This document shows positions 1-7,194 of a stretch of DNA of 64,000 bases, one piece after another. Under the pieces are notes generated by a model that had not been told where the DNA came from, did not search any database, and was given only the letters and a program-made list of their open reading frames with translations. The number at the start of each line of letters is the position of its first letter. The first letter of the stretch is position 1. The DNA lies in contig NZ_JH660660.1 of assembly GCF_000262545.1 (NCBI RefSeq), forward strand, positions 830,975-894,974, given 5' to 3'. The DNA comes from Prevotella bivia DSM 20514. GTDB taxonomy: Bacteria; Bacteroidota; Bacteroidia; Bacteroidales; Bacteroidaceae. The translations under genes and the position numbers were made by a program.

Positions 1-403
1 AAGCACCACTTACATTAGCTACTTCTACGCCCTCTACTTCCAAGCTATCAGCTATTAGCTTAGTGAAGTTAGGGTAGGTACAGATAGCTGCAACGTGAGG
101 AAGCTCTGGATAATCTTCGTTGAATTTATTGATTTTTTCTACCATTCCGAGTACTTTTTCCTCTGTATCAGTAACGCTTAGCGTGGTGTATTCGATACTG
201 CCGAATAGGAATTTCTTAACCTCTAAGTTGTTGTTTTCTGGTACTTTCTCTTCAATAATTTTCTTAACAGCCGCCTTTACTTCATCATCTGAGATTTCAA
301 GGTTATACTGTGCGAGTGCTTGCTCGTACTTACTGCTATCTATTCTGCCAGCAGCTTTCTGCTTACGAATGTCTTTTGAGAATTCTTCTTTAATTGTTCC
401 CAT
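1..403 (-). CDS. deoC: Deoxyribose-phosphate aldolase, N-terminal part (cut by window edge)
   Basis: Cleaves 2-deoxyribose 5-phosphate to glyceraldehyde 3-phosphate and acetaldehyde in cytosolic deoxynucleoside salvage. The 134 visible residues start at the ATG at 403-401 and read MGTIKEEFSKDI, then a helical N-terminus and the aldolase strands FLFGSIEYTTLS (around residue 65) and HVAAICTYPNFTKL (around 103), which match the long Bacteroidales DeoC type. The catalytic lysines lie beyond the window. It is the last visible gene of the minus-strand series mnmG-apt-uvrC-dtd-MazG-like-deoC, separated by 228 bp from the MazG-like gene, so it may have its own promoter, although no TAnnTTTG box is visible there. 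Family call is by recognised motifs, not by search. Confidence 0.82.
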   Translation of the reverse strand, partial: MGTIKEEFSKDIRKQKAAGRIDSSKYEQALAQYNLEISDDEVKAAVKKIIEEKVPENNNLEVKKFLFGSIEYTTLSVTDTEEKVLGMVEKINKFNEDYPELPHVAAICTYPNFTKLIADSLEVEGVEVANVSGA

Positions 404-631
404 ATTATTTTAGTTATGTTTATAAAGTTATTGTTTTATAAGTTGCTGTCTGAAAGACAGATTTTTTGTTTGTTTTTTACCGTTTCTAGGCTTGTATTCT
501 TGCTTATCCATGGCTATAGAAATAAAGTTTTTCAGGCTTTTATATCTCTTTTTCTGCCTTTTTAAAGGATTGCTTGTACTTGGCAGCTAGCTTTTATATG
601 AGTGAGCAGCGGATTGCTTTAATGCCTTTGC
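404..631. other. Gap between MazG-like gene and deoC
   Basis: No gene seen. It contains a small perfect hairpin (CTGTCT-gaa-AGACAG at about 443-457) followed on the plus strand by a T-rich run. The flanking genes are on the minus strand, so in the deoC transcript this would be a 5' leader hairpin, not a terminator. No clear -7 box was found for deoC. Confidence 0.4.
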
Positions 632-958
632 TTAGGTCTGGAGTTTTGGATTATTGCGGTGTCTGTCCTTATCGCGTGCTGTTTTCTTGTCAAAACTTTT
701 CTGGAGCTCGGTAGTAAGATCTACTCCTGTTTGGTTGGCAAGACATATCAAAACCCACAGAATATCAGCCATTTCCTCGCCTATATTAGGCTTTTCGCCT
801 GGTTTAAAACTTTGATCGCCATAGGTTCGAGCCATTGCACGTGCTAGCTCGCCTACCTCTTCGGTGAGGCAAGCCATATTGGTGAGTTCGCTAAAGTAGC
901 GCACTCCATAGGTTTTTATCCACTGATCGACTGCTTTTTGAGCTTCTTCTATCGTCAT
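632..958 (-). CDS. MazG-like nucleotide pyrophosphohydrolase
   Basis: A 108-residue all-alpha NTP pyrophosphohydrolase of the MazG/dUTPase-like superfamily, which hydrolyses (d)NTPs to the monophosphate and pyrophosphate. The metal-binding pattern is present as LTEEVGELARA (residues 31-41) and EEMADILWVL (residues 61-70), the ExxE and ExxD pairs typical of the fold. The length fits the single-domain class. It lies downstream of dtd and a small ORF in the same orientation, a nucleotide and tRNA quality-control cluster. The substrate cannot be told from sequence. Confidence 0.8.
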   Translation of the reverse strand: MTIEEAQKAVDQWIKTYGVRYFSELTNMACLTEEVGELARAMARTYGDQSFKPGEKPNIGEEMADILWVLICLANQTGVDLTTELQKSFDKKTARDKDRHRNNPKLQT

Positions 959-965
959 AATTCTA

Positions 966-1091
966 TTATGTAAATCCTTTTATTCCGCCATTACATACTA
1001 TTAGTGCTAACAGAATAAAAAAAATAATAGTAATAATAGCCATATAGGTGATGAGTACTTTTATGGCTCGATTTCTTCTTTCTTTTACCAT
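966..1091 (-). CDS. Small single-pass membrane protein (41 aa)
   Basis: Not a recognised family. From the ATG at 1091 the frame encodes a short basic head (MVKERRNRAIK), one hydrophobic segment of about 22 residues (residues 12-33) and a short tail ending KGFT. The open frame extends upstream into the end of dtd, but the ATG at 1091 avoids that overlap and gives a normal membrane-anchor layout. It sits 37 bp after the dtd stop and 7 bp before the MazG-like start, which suggests translation from the same mRNA. Without a homology check it remains a plausible but unproven gene. Confidence 0.45.
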   Translation of the reverse strand: MVKERRNRAIKVLITYMAIITIIFFILLALIVCNGGIKGFT

Positions 1092-1128
1092 TTCTTTTTT
1101 CGTTAGAGTGGCGTTAGCACTCTTCGTA

Positions 1129-1581
1129 TTATTCTTTGTTATGCGTATCCATGCAAATAGTAGCAGGACCGTCATTGAGTAGTTCTACCTTCATATCGGC
1201 ACCAAACTCGCCTCTGCCTACAGGAGATCCTAATAGGGTAGACAAGGTGTTGCAGAAATGCTCATAGAGCGGGATAGAAAGCTCGTGCTTGGCTGCATGA
1301 AGCCAGCTAGGGCGATTGCCCTTCTTGTAGCTTGCAAGTAGCGTAAACTGCGAAACAACGAGGATTTCGCCTCCTGCTTCGAGGATGCTTTTGTTCATAA
1401 CACCAGCCTCGTCGTCGAAAATGCGTAAGCTAATAACTTTCTTTGCCAGCCAGTTGGCATCTTCTTGGGTGTCGTTATCTGCCACTCCTAATAGGATAAG
1501 GTAGCCTTTACCGATAGCCGATTTTAAATTGCCATTAATGGTTACAGAGGCTTTTGTTACACGTTGGATTACTATTCTCAT
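1129..1581 (-). CDS. dtd: D-aminoacyl-tRNA deacylase
   Basis: Homodimeric cytosolic enzyme that hydrolyses D-amino acids from mischarged tRNA. The 150-residue protein starts MRIVIQRVTKASVTING and carries both signature motifs: SQFTLLA (around residues 77-83) and the Gly-cisPro motif as NDGPATICMD near the C-terminus. The usual form is GPVT, so the V to A change is a conservative variant. The ATG at 1581 is preferred because an upstream extension would run into the -7 promoter box (1586-1593), which ends only 4 nt before this ATG. It lies just downstream of uvrC. Confidence 0.92.
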   Translation of the reverse strand: MRIVIQRVTKASVTINGNLKSAIGKGYLILLGVADNDTQEDANWLAKKVISLRIFDDEAGVMNKSILEAGGEILVVSQFTLLASYKKGNRPSWLHAAKHELSIPLYEHFCNTLSTLLGSPVGRGEFGADMKVELLNDGPATICMDTHNKE

Positions 1582-1585
1582 GTTA

Positions 1586-1593
1586 CAAATATA
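1586..1593 (-). promoter_or_regulatory. -7 box of dtd, predicting a leaderless transcript
   Basis: On the minus strand the sequence is TATATTTG, a perfect TAnnTTTG box, with only 4 nt between its last G and the dtd ATG. Transcription would begin at or next to the start codon. No good -33 TTG is present at the usual distance. Confidence 0.5.
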
Positions 1594-1605
1594 CAAAATA
1601 TTCTG

Positions 1606-3447
1606 TTATTCAGCCGTTAATGGATGAAAATAATTGAATATAAGTGTGGCCTTTGATTTGCCTATTATGTTTGTAAGTTCTTGAATATCAGTTGTTTTTA
1701 TCTTCTGAACGGTCTTAAACTCCTTCAAAAGTGTTTCTTTTGTCTTTGTTCCTATGCCTTGAATATCGTCTAACTCGCTATGTAGCTGGTGTTTAGATCG
1801 TTTGTTGCGATGGAACGAAATGGCATAGCGGTGGACTTCATCTTGTATCTGTGTAAGTGCTTTAAATAGTTCTGAGTCGGTTTTTAAGCCAATGGTTTGT
1901 GGCGGAAAGCCATAAAGTAGTTCGTTAGTGCGGTGTTTATTGTTCTTTGCGAGACCTGCAATAGGAATCTGAAGGTGGAGCTCGTCTTCAATAACAGCAC
2001 GTACTACTTCCATTTGACCTTTACCACCATCGGTAATGATGAGGTCGGGTAGGGGCGTACCCTCTTCTTGCATACGGCTGTAACGGCGGCGTACCACCTC
2101 CTGCATAGAGGCGTAATCGTCGGGACCTTCTACGGTTTTGATATTATATTTGCGATAATCTTTTTTTGAGGGTTTCATCTTTTTATATACAATGCAGCCC
2201 GCAACGGCATCAGTACCCGATATGTTTGAATTATCGAAGCACTCAATGGTATAAGGAAGTTTAGGTAGTTTTAGTTTGTCGCGAAGCTCGGTCATTAGGC
2301 GAGTTTGTTTCTGTTCTGGGTTGAGTTTCTCAGTCTGTTTTAGCCGATCAAACTTATATTGTTTAGCATTCATCTGCGATAGTTCTAGCAAATGGCGTTT
2401 ATCACCCCGTTGAGGAATGAAGAAGTCGGCACCTTTTATCTTGAAATCAAGCTCAAAAGGCACAATAATTTCCTTAGCCTTACTCTTAAATCGCTCGCGT
2501 ATTTCAGGAATGGCCTCGTTTAGTAGTTCTGCATCGCTTTCATCAAGCTTACGTTTATATTCATACGTAAAGCTTTGGTTTATGGCACCATTTGTAACGT
2601 GAATATAGTTGATAAAAGCATTTTTGTTTGTTTCGTCGTTATCAATTGAAAATACATCTACATCAGTAATGGTGTAAGATACTATCTCGCTCTTAGCTGC
2701 AAAGTTCTCAAGTGCAATAAACTTTTGCTTACATATTTCGGCTTCCTCAAACCGAAGCTCTTCGGCATATTGCTCCATTTGTTGGCGAAGTATGCGCTGT
2801 ACATCACGTGTATTGCCTTTTAGTATCTCTTTTGCTTGTCGAATGTTTTCTTGATAGTCCTCGTAGGTTTGCTTATTAATGCAAGGTGCTCCACAGTTTC
2901 CGATATGATATTCCAAGCATGGTTTATATTTTCCTTTTAGAATGCCCTCTTTTGTTATAGGGAAACGGCAGGTGCGAGGCTTATAGGTTTTCTTGATAAT
3001 AGCCAATATTGCGTACATAGAACTAATATGTGAGTAAGGACCAAAGAAGGTGCCGTACTTCTTGTTAATGGTACGCGTATTAAATATGCGCGGAAAATAT
3101 TCATTGGTTACACAAATGCTAGGGTATGTTTTGCCGTCTTTTAGCAATACATTGTAACGAGGTTGGTACTGCTTGATGAGTTGATTCTCTATCAATAGCG
3201 CATCTTCCTCTGTATTAACTACTGAATATGAAATATCGAAAATCTTAGAAACAAGTATCTTTGTCTTGAAGCGGTCTACCTCTTTGTGGAAATAAGAAGC
3301 TACTCTTCGCTTAAGGTTTTTAGCTTTCCCTATATAGATAATAGTGTGGCTCTCGTCATAGTATTGGTAGGTGCCGGGCTTCTCGGGCATACTTGCTACG
3401 ATTGTCTTTAGATGCTCTAGGCGCTTCAAGTTTTCTTCTTTATTCAT
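1606..3447 (-). CDS. uvrC: UvrABC excinuclease subunit C
   Basis: Makes both incisions flanking bulky DNA lesions after recruitment by UvrB. The 613-residue protein has the full layout: N-terminal GIY-YIG nuclease (PGTYQYY then IIYIGKAKNLKRR, residues 20-50), the UvrB-interacting UVR helix pair (about 215-250, EELRFEEAEICKQKF), the RNase H-like C-terminal nuclease beginning IECFDNSNISGTDAV (about 400), and a terminal helix-hairpin-helix (LDDIQGIGTKTKETLL). The length is normal. It follows apt on the same strand, but a strong terminator (3584-3615) after apt and a parS-like site separate them, so uvrC-dtd probably forms a separate transcript. Confidence 0.97.
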   Translation of the reverse strand: MNKEENLKRLEHLKTIVASMPEKPGTYQYYDESHTIIYIGKAKNLKRRVASYFHKEVDRFKTKILVSKIFDISYSVVNTEEDALLIENQLIKQYQPRYNVLLKDGKTYPSICVTNEYFPRIFNTRTINKKYGTFFGPYSHISSMYAILAIIKKTYKPRTCRFPITKEGILKGKYKPCLEYHIGNCGAPCINKQTYEDYQENIRQAKEILKGNTRDVQRILRQQMEQYAEELRFEEAEICKQKFIALENFAAKSEIVSYTITDVDVFSIDNDETNKNAFINYIHVTNGAINQSFTYEYKRKLDESDAELLNEAIPEIRERFKSKAKEIIVPFELDFKIKGADFFIPQRGDKRHLLELSQMNAKQYKFDRLKQTEKLNPEQKQTRLMTELRDKLKLPKLPYTIECFDNSNISGTDAVAGCIVYKKMKPSKKDYRKYNIKTVEGPDDYASMQEVVRRRYSRMQEEGTPLPDLIITDGGKGQMEVVRAVIEDELHLQIPIAGLAKNNKHRTNELLYGFPPQTIGLKTDSELFKALTQIQDEVHRYAISFHRNKRSKHQLHSELDDIQGIGTKTKETLLKEFKTVQKIKTTDIQELTNIIGKSKATLIFNYFHPLTAE

Positions 3448-3487
3448 TTTGTGTAACTGCTTTGTTTATAACGGTTTTGGATCACTT

Positions 3488-3503
3488 TGTTTCACGTGGA
3501 ACA
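3488..3503. promoter_or_regulatory. parS: parS-like ParB-binding site
   Basis: The 16-mer TGTTTCACGTGGAACA is a near-palindrome around CACGTG. It matches the widely conserved chromosomal parS consensus (TGTTNCACGTGAAACA) except for a G instead of A in the right arm, a base also used in TGTTCCACGTGGAACA-type sites. It lies 41 bp upstream of uvrC in non-coding DNA. It is the only CACGTG in the window with matching TGTT/AACA flanks. ParB would load here to seed a partition complex; the identification rests on sequence alone. Confidence 0.75.
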
Positions 3504-3583
3504 TTAACAGGAATAGTGTTACACGGTGGTGTGCTGGGGGGACTTTGTGGCTGTATGGTTATCGCTAGTTGATTACTAAAGAA

Positions 3584-3615
3584 AAAAGGAACAACCTTTG
3601 AAAGTTGCTCCTTTT
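3584..3615 (-). terminator. Rho-independent terminator after apt
   Basis: On the minus strand, AAAAGGAGCAAC pairs with GTTGTTCCTTTT (one G-U pair) around a short loop, followed by a TTTTTTCTTT run. It closes the mnmG-apt transcript. Confidence 0.8.
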
Positions 3616-3666
3616 CGTTTTCTTTTTTTCTTAGCACGGTTTGAAGTGCTATTTCTCTTAAATTAG

Positions 3667-4197
3667 TTAGAATTGGAGCAGTGATGAAATTTCTACATCC
3701 GCATCAAACTGTGATCTGCATTCAGGAAACTCTTTTGCTAATTCTATGATGAAGTTGCAATAGACTTTCTTCGGGTTGAACTTCTTGACTAGCTTGCAAG
3801 CAGCCTTCATAGTGCCACCAGTAGCAAGAAGATCATCGTGAAGAAGAATGATGTCATCTTCGCTAATGGCATCCTTATGGATCTCAATAGTATCGGTGCC
3901 ATATTCTTTTGCATAAGTTTCTTGCACGGTTTCGCAAGGCAATTTACCTGGTTTACGGCATAGGATGACACCAGCCCCAAGACGCTCGGCGAGGGCAGAA
4001 GACATAACAAAGCCACGACTTTCGATACCTACGATCTTGGTAATGCCTTTGTCTTTGTAGAGTTCATACATCTCATCGGTGATTTCTCTCAATGCCTCAG
4101 GCGATTTGAAAAGCGTTGTTACATCGCGGAAGTTGACTCCCTTGATAGGCCAATCTGGGATGCATCTCAGGTTGTCGAGTAATAGTTGTTTGTTCAT
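3667..4197 (-). CDS. apt: Adenine phosphoribosyltransferase
   Basis: Salvages adenine to AMP with PRPP in the cytosol. The 176-residue protein has the family features: N-terminal IPDWPIKGVNFRDVTTLF hood segment (residues 13-30), GIESRGFVMSSALAERLGAG (about 56-75) and the PRPP-binding loop LLHDDLLATGGTM (about 118-130). The length matches bacterial Apt. It lies 90 bp downstream of mnmG and is followed by a strong terminator, so it is probably the second gene of an mnmG-apt transcript. Confidence 0.96.
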   Translation of the reverse strand: MNKQLLLDNLRCIPDWPIKGVNFRDVTTLFKSPEALREITDEMYELYKDKGITKIVGIESRGFVMSSALAERLGAGVILCRKPGKLPCETVQETYAKEYGTDTIEIHKDAISEDDIILLHDDLLATGGTMKAACKLVKKFNPKKVYCNFIIELAKEFPECRSQFDADVEISSLLQF

Positions 4198-4287
4198 TAC
4201 TATATCTTAAAATTTTATCTTATTTACTTTTTTATTATATATAAACTATCGAGGTGTTGTGATTTTATGTATTGGTAGCTTGTTTTT

Positions 4288-6183
4288 TTATCGTCCCATC
4301 AGTACTAGTAATACATTAATATCATTAGGACTAACACCTGGTATACGACTTGCTTGTGCCAATGTCTCGGGCTGAATGCGTTCTAGTTTTTGTCTACACT
4401 CGGTGGAAAGATCGTGAATTTCGCTGTAATTGAAATGTCCTTTGATCTTCATATTTTCTAAACGGTGCATTTTTTCGGCAAAAATACGTTCACGCTCGAT
4501 GTAGCCTTTATATTTCATTTTGATCTCGGTGGCTTCGGCTATTTCCTCTTTTCGATTAGGACTTGCCTCGATAGTTTCTTTAAGCTGAGGAAGAACTTCA
4601 CTTAAATTGTTGATAGAAACATTTGGACGACCGATTAAATCGATAAGTTTTGTGGTTCCTTTAATAGTGGATGAACCTATTTTTTCTAGTAATCCGTTCA
4701 CCTGTTCGGGTTTTACCGATGTGTTATTAAAGAAAGTTTCTATGCGATTAATATTTTCTTTTTTCTGTAACCACCAGTCGTAGCGATCGCGTTTTGCCAC
4801 ACCTAAGGCGTATGCTTTTTCTGTTAATCGTGCGTCTGCATCGTCTTGACGAAGAAGAATGCGATATTCTGCACGAGAAGTAAACATGCGATAAGGCTCA
4901 TCAACCCCCTTTGTGGTGAGATCGTCAATGAGAACTCCGATGTAACTTTCGTCTCTATTCATTATAAATGGTTGATTATCAGTGCATAAGCGTGCAGCAT
5001 TGATACCTGCAACCATACCTTGACCACCTGCTTCTTCGTAACCAGTCGTACCATTAACTTGTCCCGCAAAGAACAGACCTTCAACGATTTTCGACTCCAG
5101 AGAAGGTTTTAATTGGGTAGGATCGAAGTAATCATACTCTATTGCATATCCTGGTCGGTAAATCTTTGCATCACGTAGGGCAGGGATCTTATGGATAGCT
5201 TCTAGCTGAACATCCCATGGCATACTAGAAGAAAAGCCATTAAGATACATTTCGTTCGTATTAACTCCCTCTGGTTCAAGGAATAAAGGGTGAGATTGTT
5301 TGTCAGGGAAAGTAACAAGTTTGGTTTCTATAGAAGGGCAATAGCGTGGGCCTGTGCTTTGGATTTGACCATTGAACAGGGGCGATTCTGATAAACTATT
5401 GCGTAGCGTTTCATGAACTTCCTCGTTGGTGTTGAATGTCCAGCAGGGTAGTTGGGGTAGGGAACGCTGTGCTCCGAAGAATGAAAATTGATGGTAATCG
5501 CACTCTCCCGGCTGTTCTTCTGTATCCTCAAAATGTACCGAACGTTTGTCTATACGCACAGGAGTGCCTGTTTTCATACGCGCAACGGTGATGCCTAAGC
5601 GAGTGATACTTTCTGAAAAATTGTGTACGGCAGGCTCGGATATGCGACCACCTGCTACTTGTTTCTTGCCAATATGCATCAATCCATTGAGGAAAGTACC
5701 TGCAGTGATGATGACAGTACGTGCATACACATCAATGCCCCATATCGTTCTTACACCAATAACACGTTGTTCGGTTTCGGCAGAAGCATCGTTTTTCTCT
5801 ACAAGAAGTTCTTCGGCTTGATCTTGAAATATATCAAGATGATCGGTTTTATCGAGCGTTTCTCTCCAAAAATTGATAAATAGCTGGCGATCACACTGTG
5901 CTCTCGGACTCCAAACGGCTGGTCCTTTCGAGCGGTTTAGCATGCGAAATTGAATAGCAGAGGCATCTGTAACGAGTCCCATGTGTCCTCCTAGCGCATC
6001 AATCTCTCGTACTATCTGCCCTTTTGCAATACCACCTACAGCAGGATTGCAGCTCATTTGGGCTATTTTATTCATGTCCATTGTTAGCAAACAGGTCTTT
6101 GCACCTATGTTTGCAGCAGCAGTTGCAGCCTCACAGCCAGCATGTCCGCCACCTATTACAAGAACATCATACTTGAATACCAT
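4288..6183 (-). CDS. mnmG: tRNA uridine-5-carboxymethylaminomethyl(34) synthesis flavoenzyme
   Basis: With MnmE (not in the window) it installs the cmnm5 group on wobble U34 of certain tRNAs. The 631-residue protein opens MVFKYDVLVIGGGHAGCEAA, an FAD dinucleotide-binding fold, and has the conserved QMSCNPAVGGIAKGQIVREI (about 43-62), TGTPVRID (about 204) and TGYEEAGGQGMVAGINAAR (about 371-389) blocks, with a helical C-terminal domain that docks MnmE. It is complete. In many bacteria mnmG is close to the replication origin, and here a parS-like site lies 2.7 kb from its start. The divergent gene is the fumarate reductase cytochrome b. Confidence 0.97.
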   Translation of the reverse strand: MVFKYDVLVIGGGHAGCEAATAAANIGAKTCLLTMDMNKIAQMSCNPAVGGIAKGQIVREIDALGGHMGLVTDASAIQFRMLNRSKGPAVWSPRAQCDRQLFINFWRETLDKTDHLDIFQDQAEELLVEKNDASAETEQRVIGVRTIWGIDVYARTVIITAGTFLNGLMHIGKKQVAGGRISEPAVHNFSESITRLGITVARMKTGTPVRIDKRSVHFEDTEEQPGECDYHQFSFFGAQRSLPQLPCWTFNTNEEVHETLRNSLSESPLFNGQIQSTGPRYCPSIETKLVTFPDKQSHPLFLEPEGVNTNEMYLNGFSSSMPWDVQLEAIHKIPALRDAKIYRPGYAIEYDYFDPTQLKPSLESKIVEGLFFAGQVNGTTGYEEAGGQGMVAGINAARLCTDNQPFIMNRDESYIGVLIDDLTTKGVDEPYRMFTSRAEYRILLRQDDADARLTEKAYALGVAKRDRYDWWLQKKENINRIETFFNNTSVKPEQVNGLLEKIGSSTIKGTTKLIDLIGRPNVSINNLSEVLPQLKETIEASPNRKEEIAEATEIKMKYKGYIERERIFAEKMHRLENMKIKGHFNYSEIHDLSTECRQKLERIQPETLAQASRIPGVSPNDINVLLVLMGR

Positions 6184-6208
6184 TGTTTATACTTTTTCTA
6201 ATTCTCTG

Positions 6209-6216
6209 CAAAAGTA
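6209..6216 (-). promoter_or_regulatory. -7 box of mnmG
   Basis: Minus-strand TACTTTTG, a perfect TAnnTTTG match, 25 nt upstream of the mnmG ATG. No clear TTG at -33. Confidence 0.5.
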
Positions 6217-6247
6217 GGAAATTTAATCTGATTTCTTTTGTTTTCGC

Positions 6248-6278
6248 TTGGGTTAATCACTAAAATATAGTACTTTTG
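6248..6278 (+). promoter_or_regulatory. Promoter of the fumarate reductase operon
   Basis: TTG at 6248-6250, a 20-nt spacer, and TACTTTTG at 6271-6278 give a complete Bacteroidota promoter. Transcription would start near 6284, leaving a leader of about 170 nt before the ATG at 6455. The leader contains a CCGAAA/TTTCGG pairing (about 6302-6335) and the palindrome CGCATT-T-AATGCG (6366-6378). Confidence 0.65.
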
Positions 6279-6454
6279 TGCAGGTTTTTGCACATGAATA
6301 TACCGAAATGTTGGTATGGCTATAGCTGTTTCGGCATTCCATTCTTGTGTATATATATGAACGATCGCATTTAATGCGTTCTGCAATGTAGGTTTCCACT
6401 GTGAAGGATGAAGAAAATTCTAATAAATTAAATAAAATCAAAATCAATTCATTT

Positions 6455-7129
6455 ATGTGGTTAATTAATTCACCAATTGGAAGAAAAGTGATGATGGCTG
6501 TAACAGGTTTCGCACTTATTCTATTCTTAACATTCCACCTTTGTATGAATGTTGTTGCTTTCTTCTCAGGCGAAGGCTATAACATGGTGTGTGAATTTTT
6601 AGGTTCTAACTGGTACGCAGTTGCAGGAACAGCGGGTCTTGGAGCTTTGGCTGTTGCGCATATCGTGTATGCTTTTATCTTAACAGCACAGAATAGACGT
6701 GCTCGTGGTAATGAGCGTTATGCTGTAACAAGCCGTCGTCCTGAAGTTAGTTGGGCTAGTCAGAACATGTTAGTATTAGGTTTGATCGTCTTTATCGGTC
6801 TTGCTTTGCACCTTTACAATTTCTGGGCACACATGATGTTTGCAGAGTTGGCTCATATAGAGGTTGCTTATAGCCCTGCTGATGGCTTTGCATGGATCAA
6901 GGATACCTTTTCTAACCCAGTGTTCTCTATCCTTTACCTCATTTGGATGGTTGCAATTTGGTTTCACCTTTCTCATGGCTTTTGGTCATCAATGCAGACC
7001 TTTGGCTGGAGTGGTAAAGTTTGGTTGAAGCGTTGGCAGTGTATCGGTTTGGTTTATGTAACCATAATGATGGCTATCTTTGTTTTCTTAGTACTTGCTT
7101 TTTGGTTAGGTTTTGCTCCTAGCTTGTAA
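6455..7129 (+). CDS. frdC: Fumarate reductase / succinate dehydrogenase cytochrome b subunit
   Basis: Membrane anchor that passes electrons from menaquinol through two hemes to the iron-sulfur subunit. From the ATG at 6455 the protein has 224 residues and five hydrophobic helices, the layout of the single-polypeptide type B anchor. It starts MWLINSPIGRKVMMAVTGF, as in other Bacteroidales anchors, which favours this start over the in-frame ATG at 6401; that would add 18 charged, low-complexity residues. Histidines in helices (for example TFHLCMNVVAF, ALHLYNFWAH, WFHLSHGFWS) are candidate heme ligands. First gene of a three-gene operon. Confidence 0.92.
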   Translation: MWLINSPIGRKVMMAVTGFALILFLTFHLCMNVVAFFSGEGYNMVCEFLGSNWYAVAGTAGLGALAVAHIVYAFILTAQNRRARGNERYAVTSRRPEVSWASQNMLVLGLIVFIGLALHLYNFWAHMMFAELAHIEVAYSPADGFAWIKDTFSNPVFSILYLIWMVAIWFHLSHGFWSSMQTFGWSGKVWLKRWQCIGLVYVTIMMAIFVFLVLAFWLGFAPSL

Positions 7130-7194
7130 TTTAATATGGTACTAAATTATACCTAAGATCAATATAAAAGAAAATTAAAACTTGAAATAAGATT

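Noticed and set aside
443..475. Hairpin with T-run as a terminator
   Set aside because: The T-run is on the plus strand, where no gene ends nearby; both flanking genes are on the minus strand.
5546..5883. Reading frames opposite mnmG
   Set aside because: They are on the antisense strand of a strongly conserved gene and show no family motifs.
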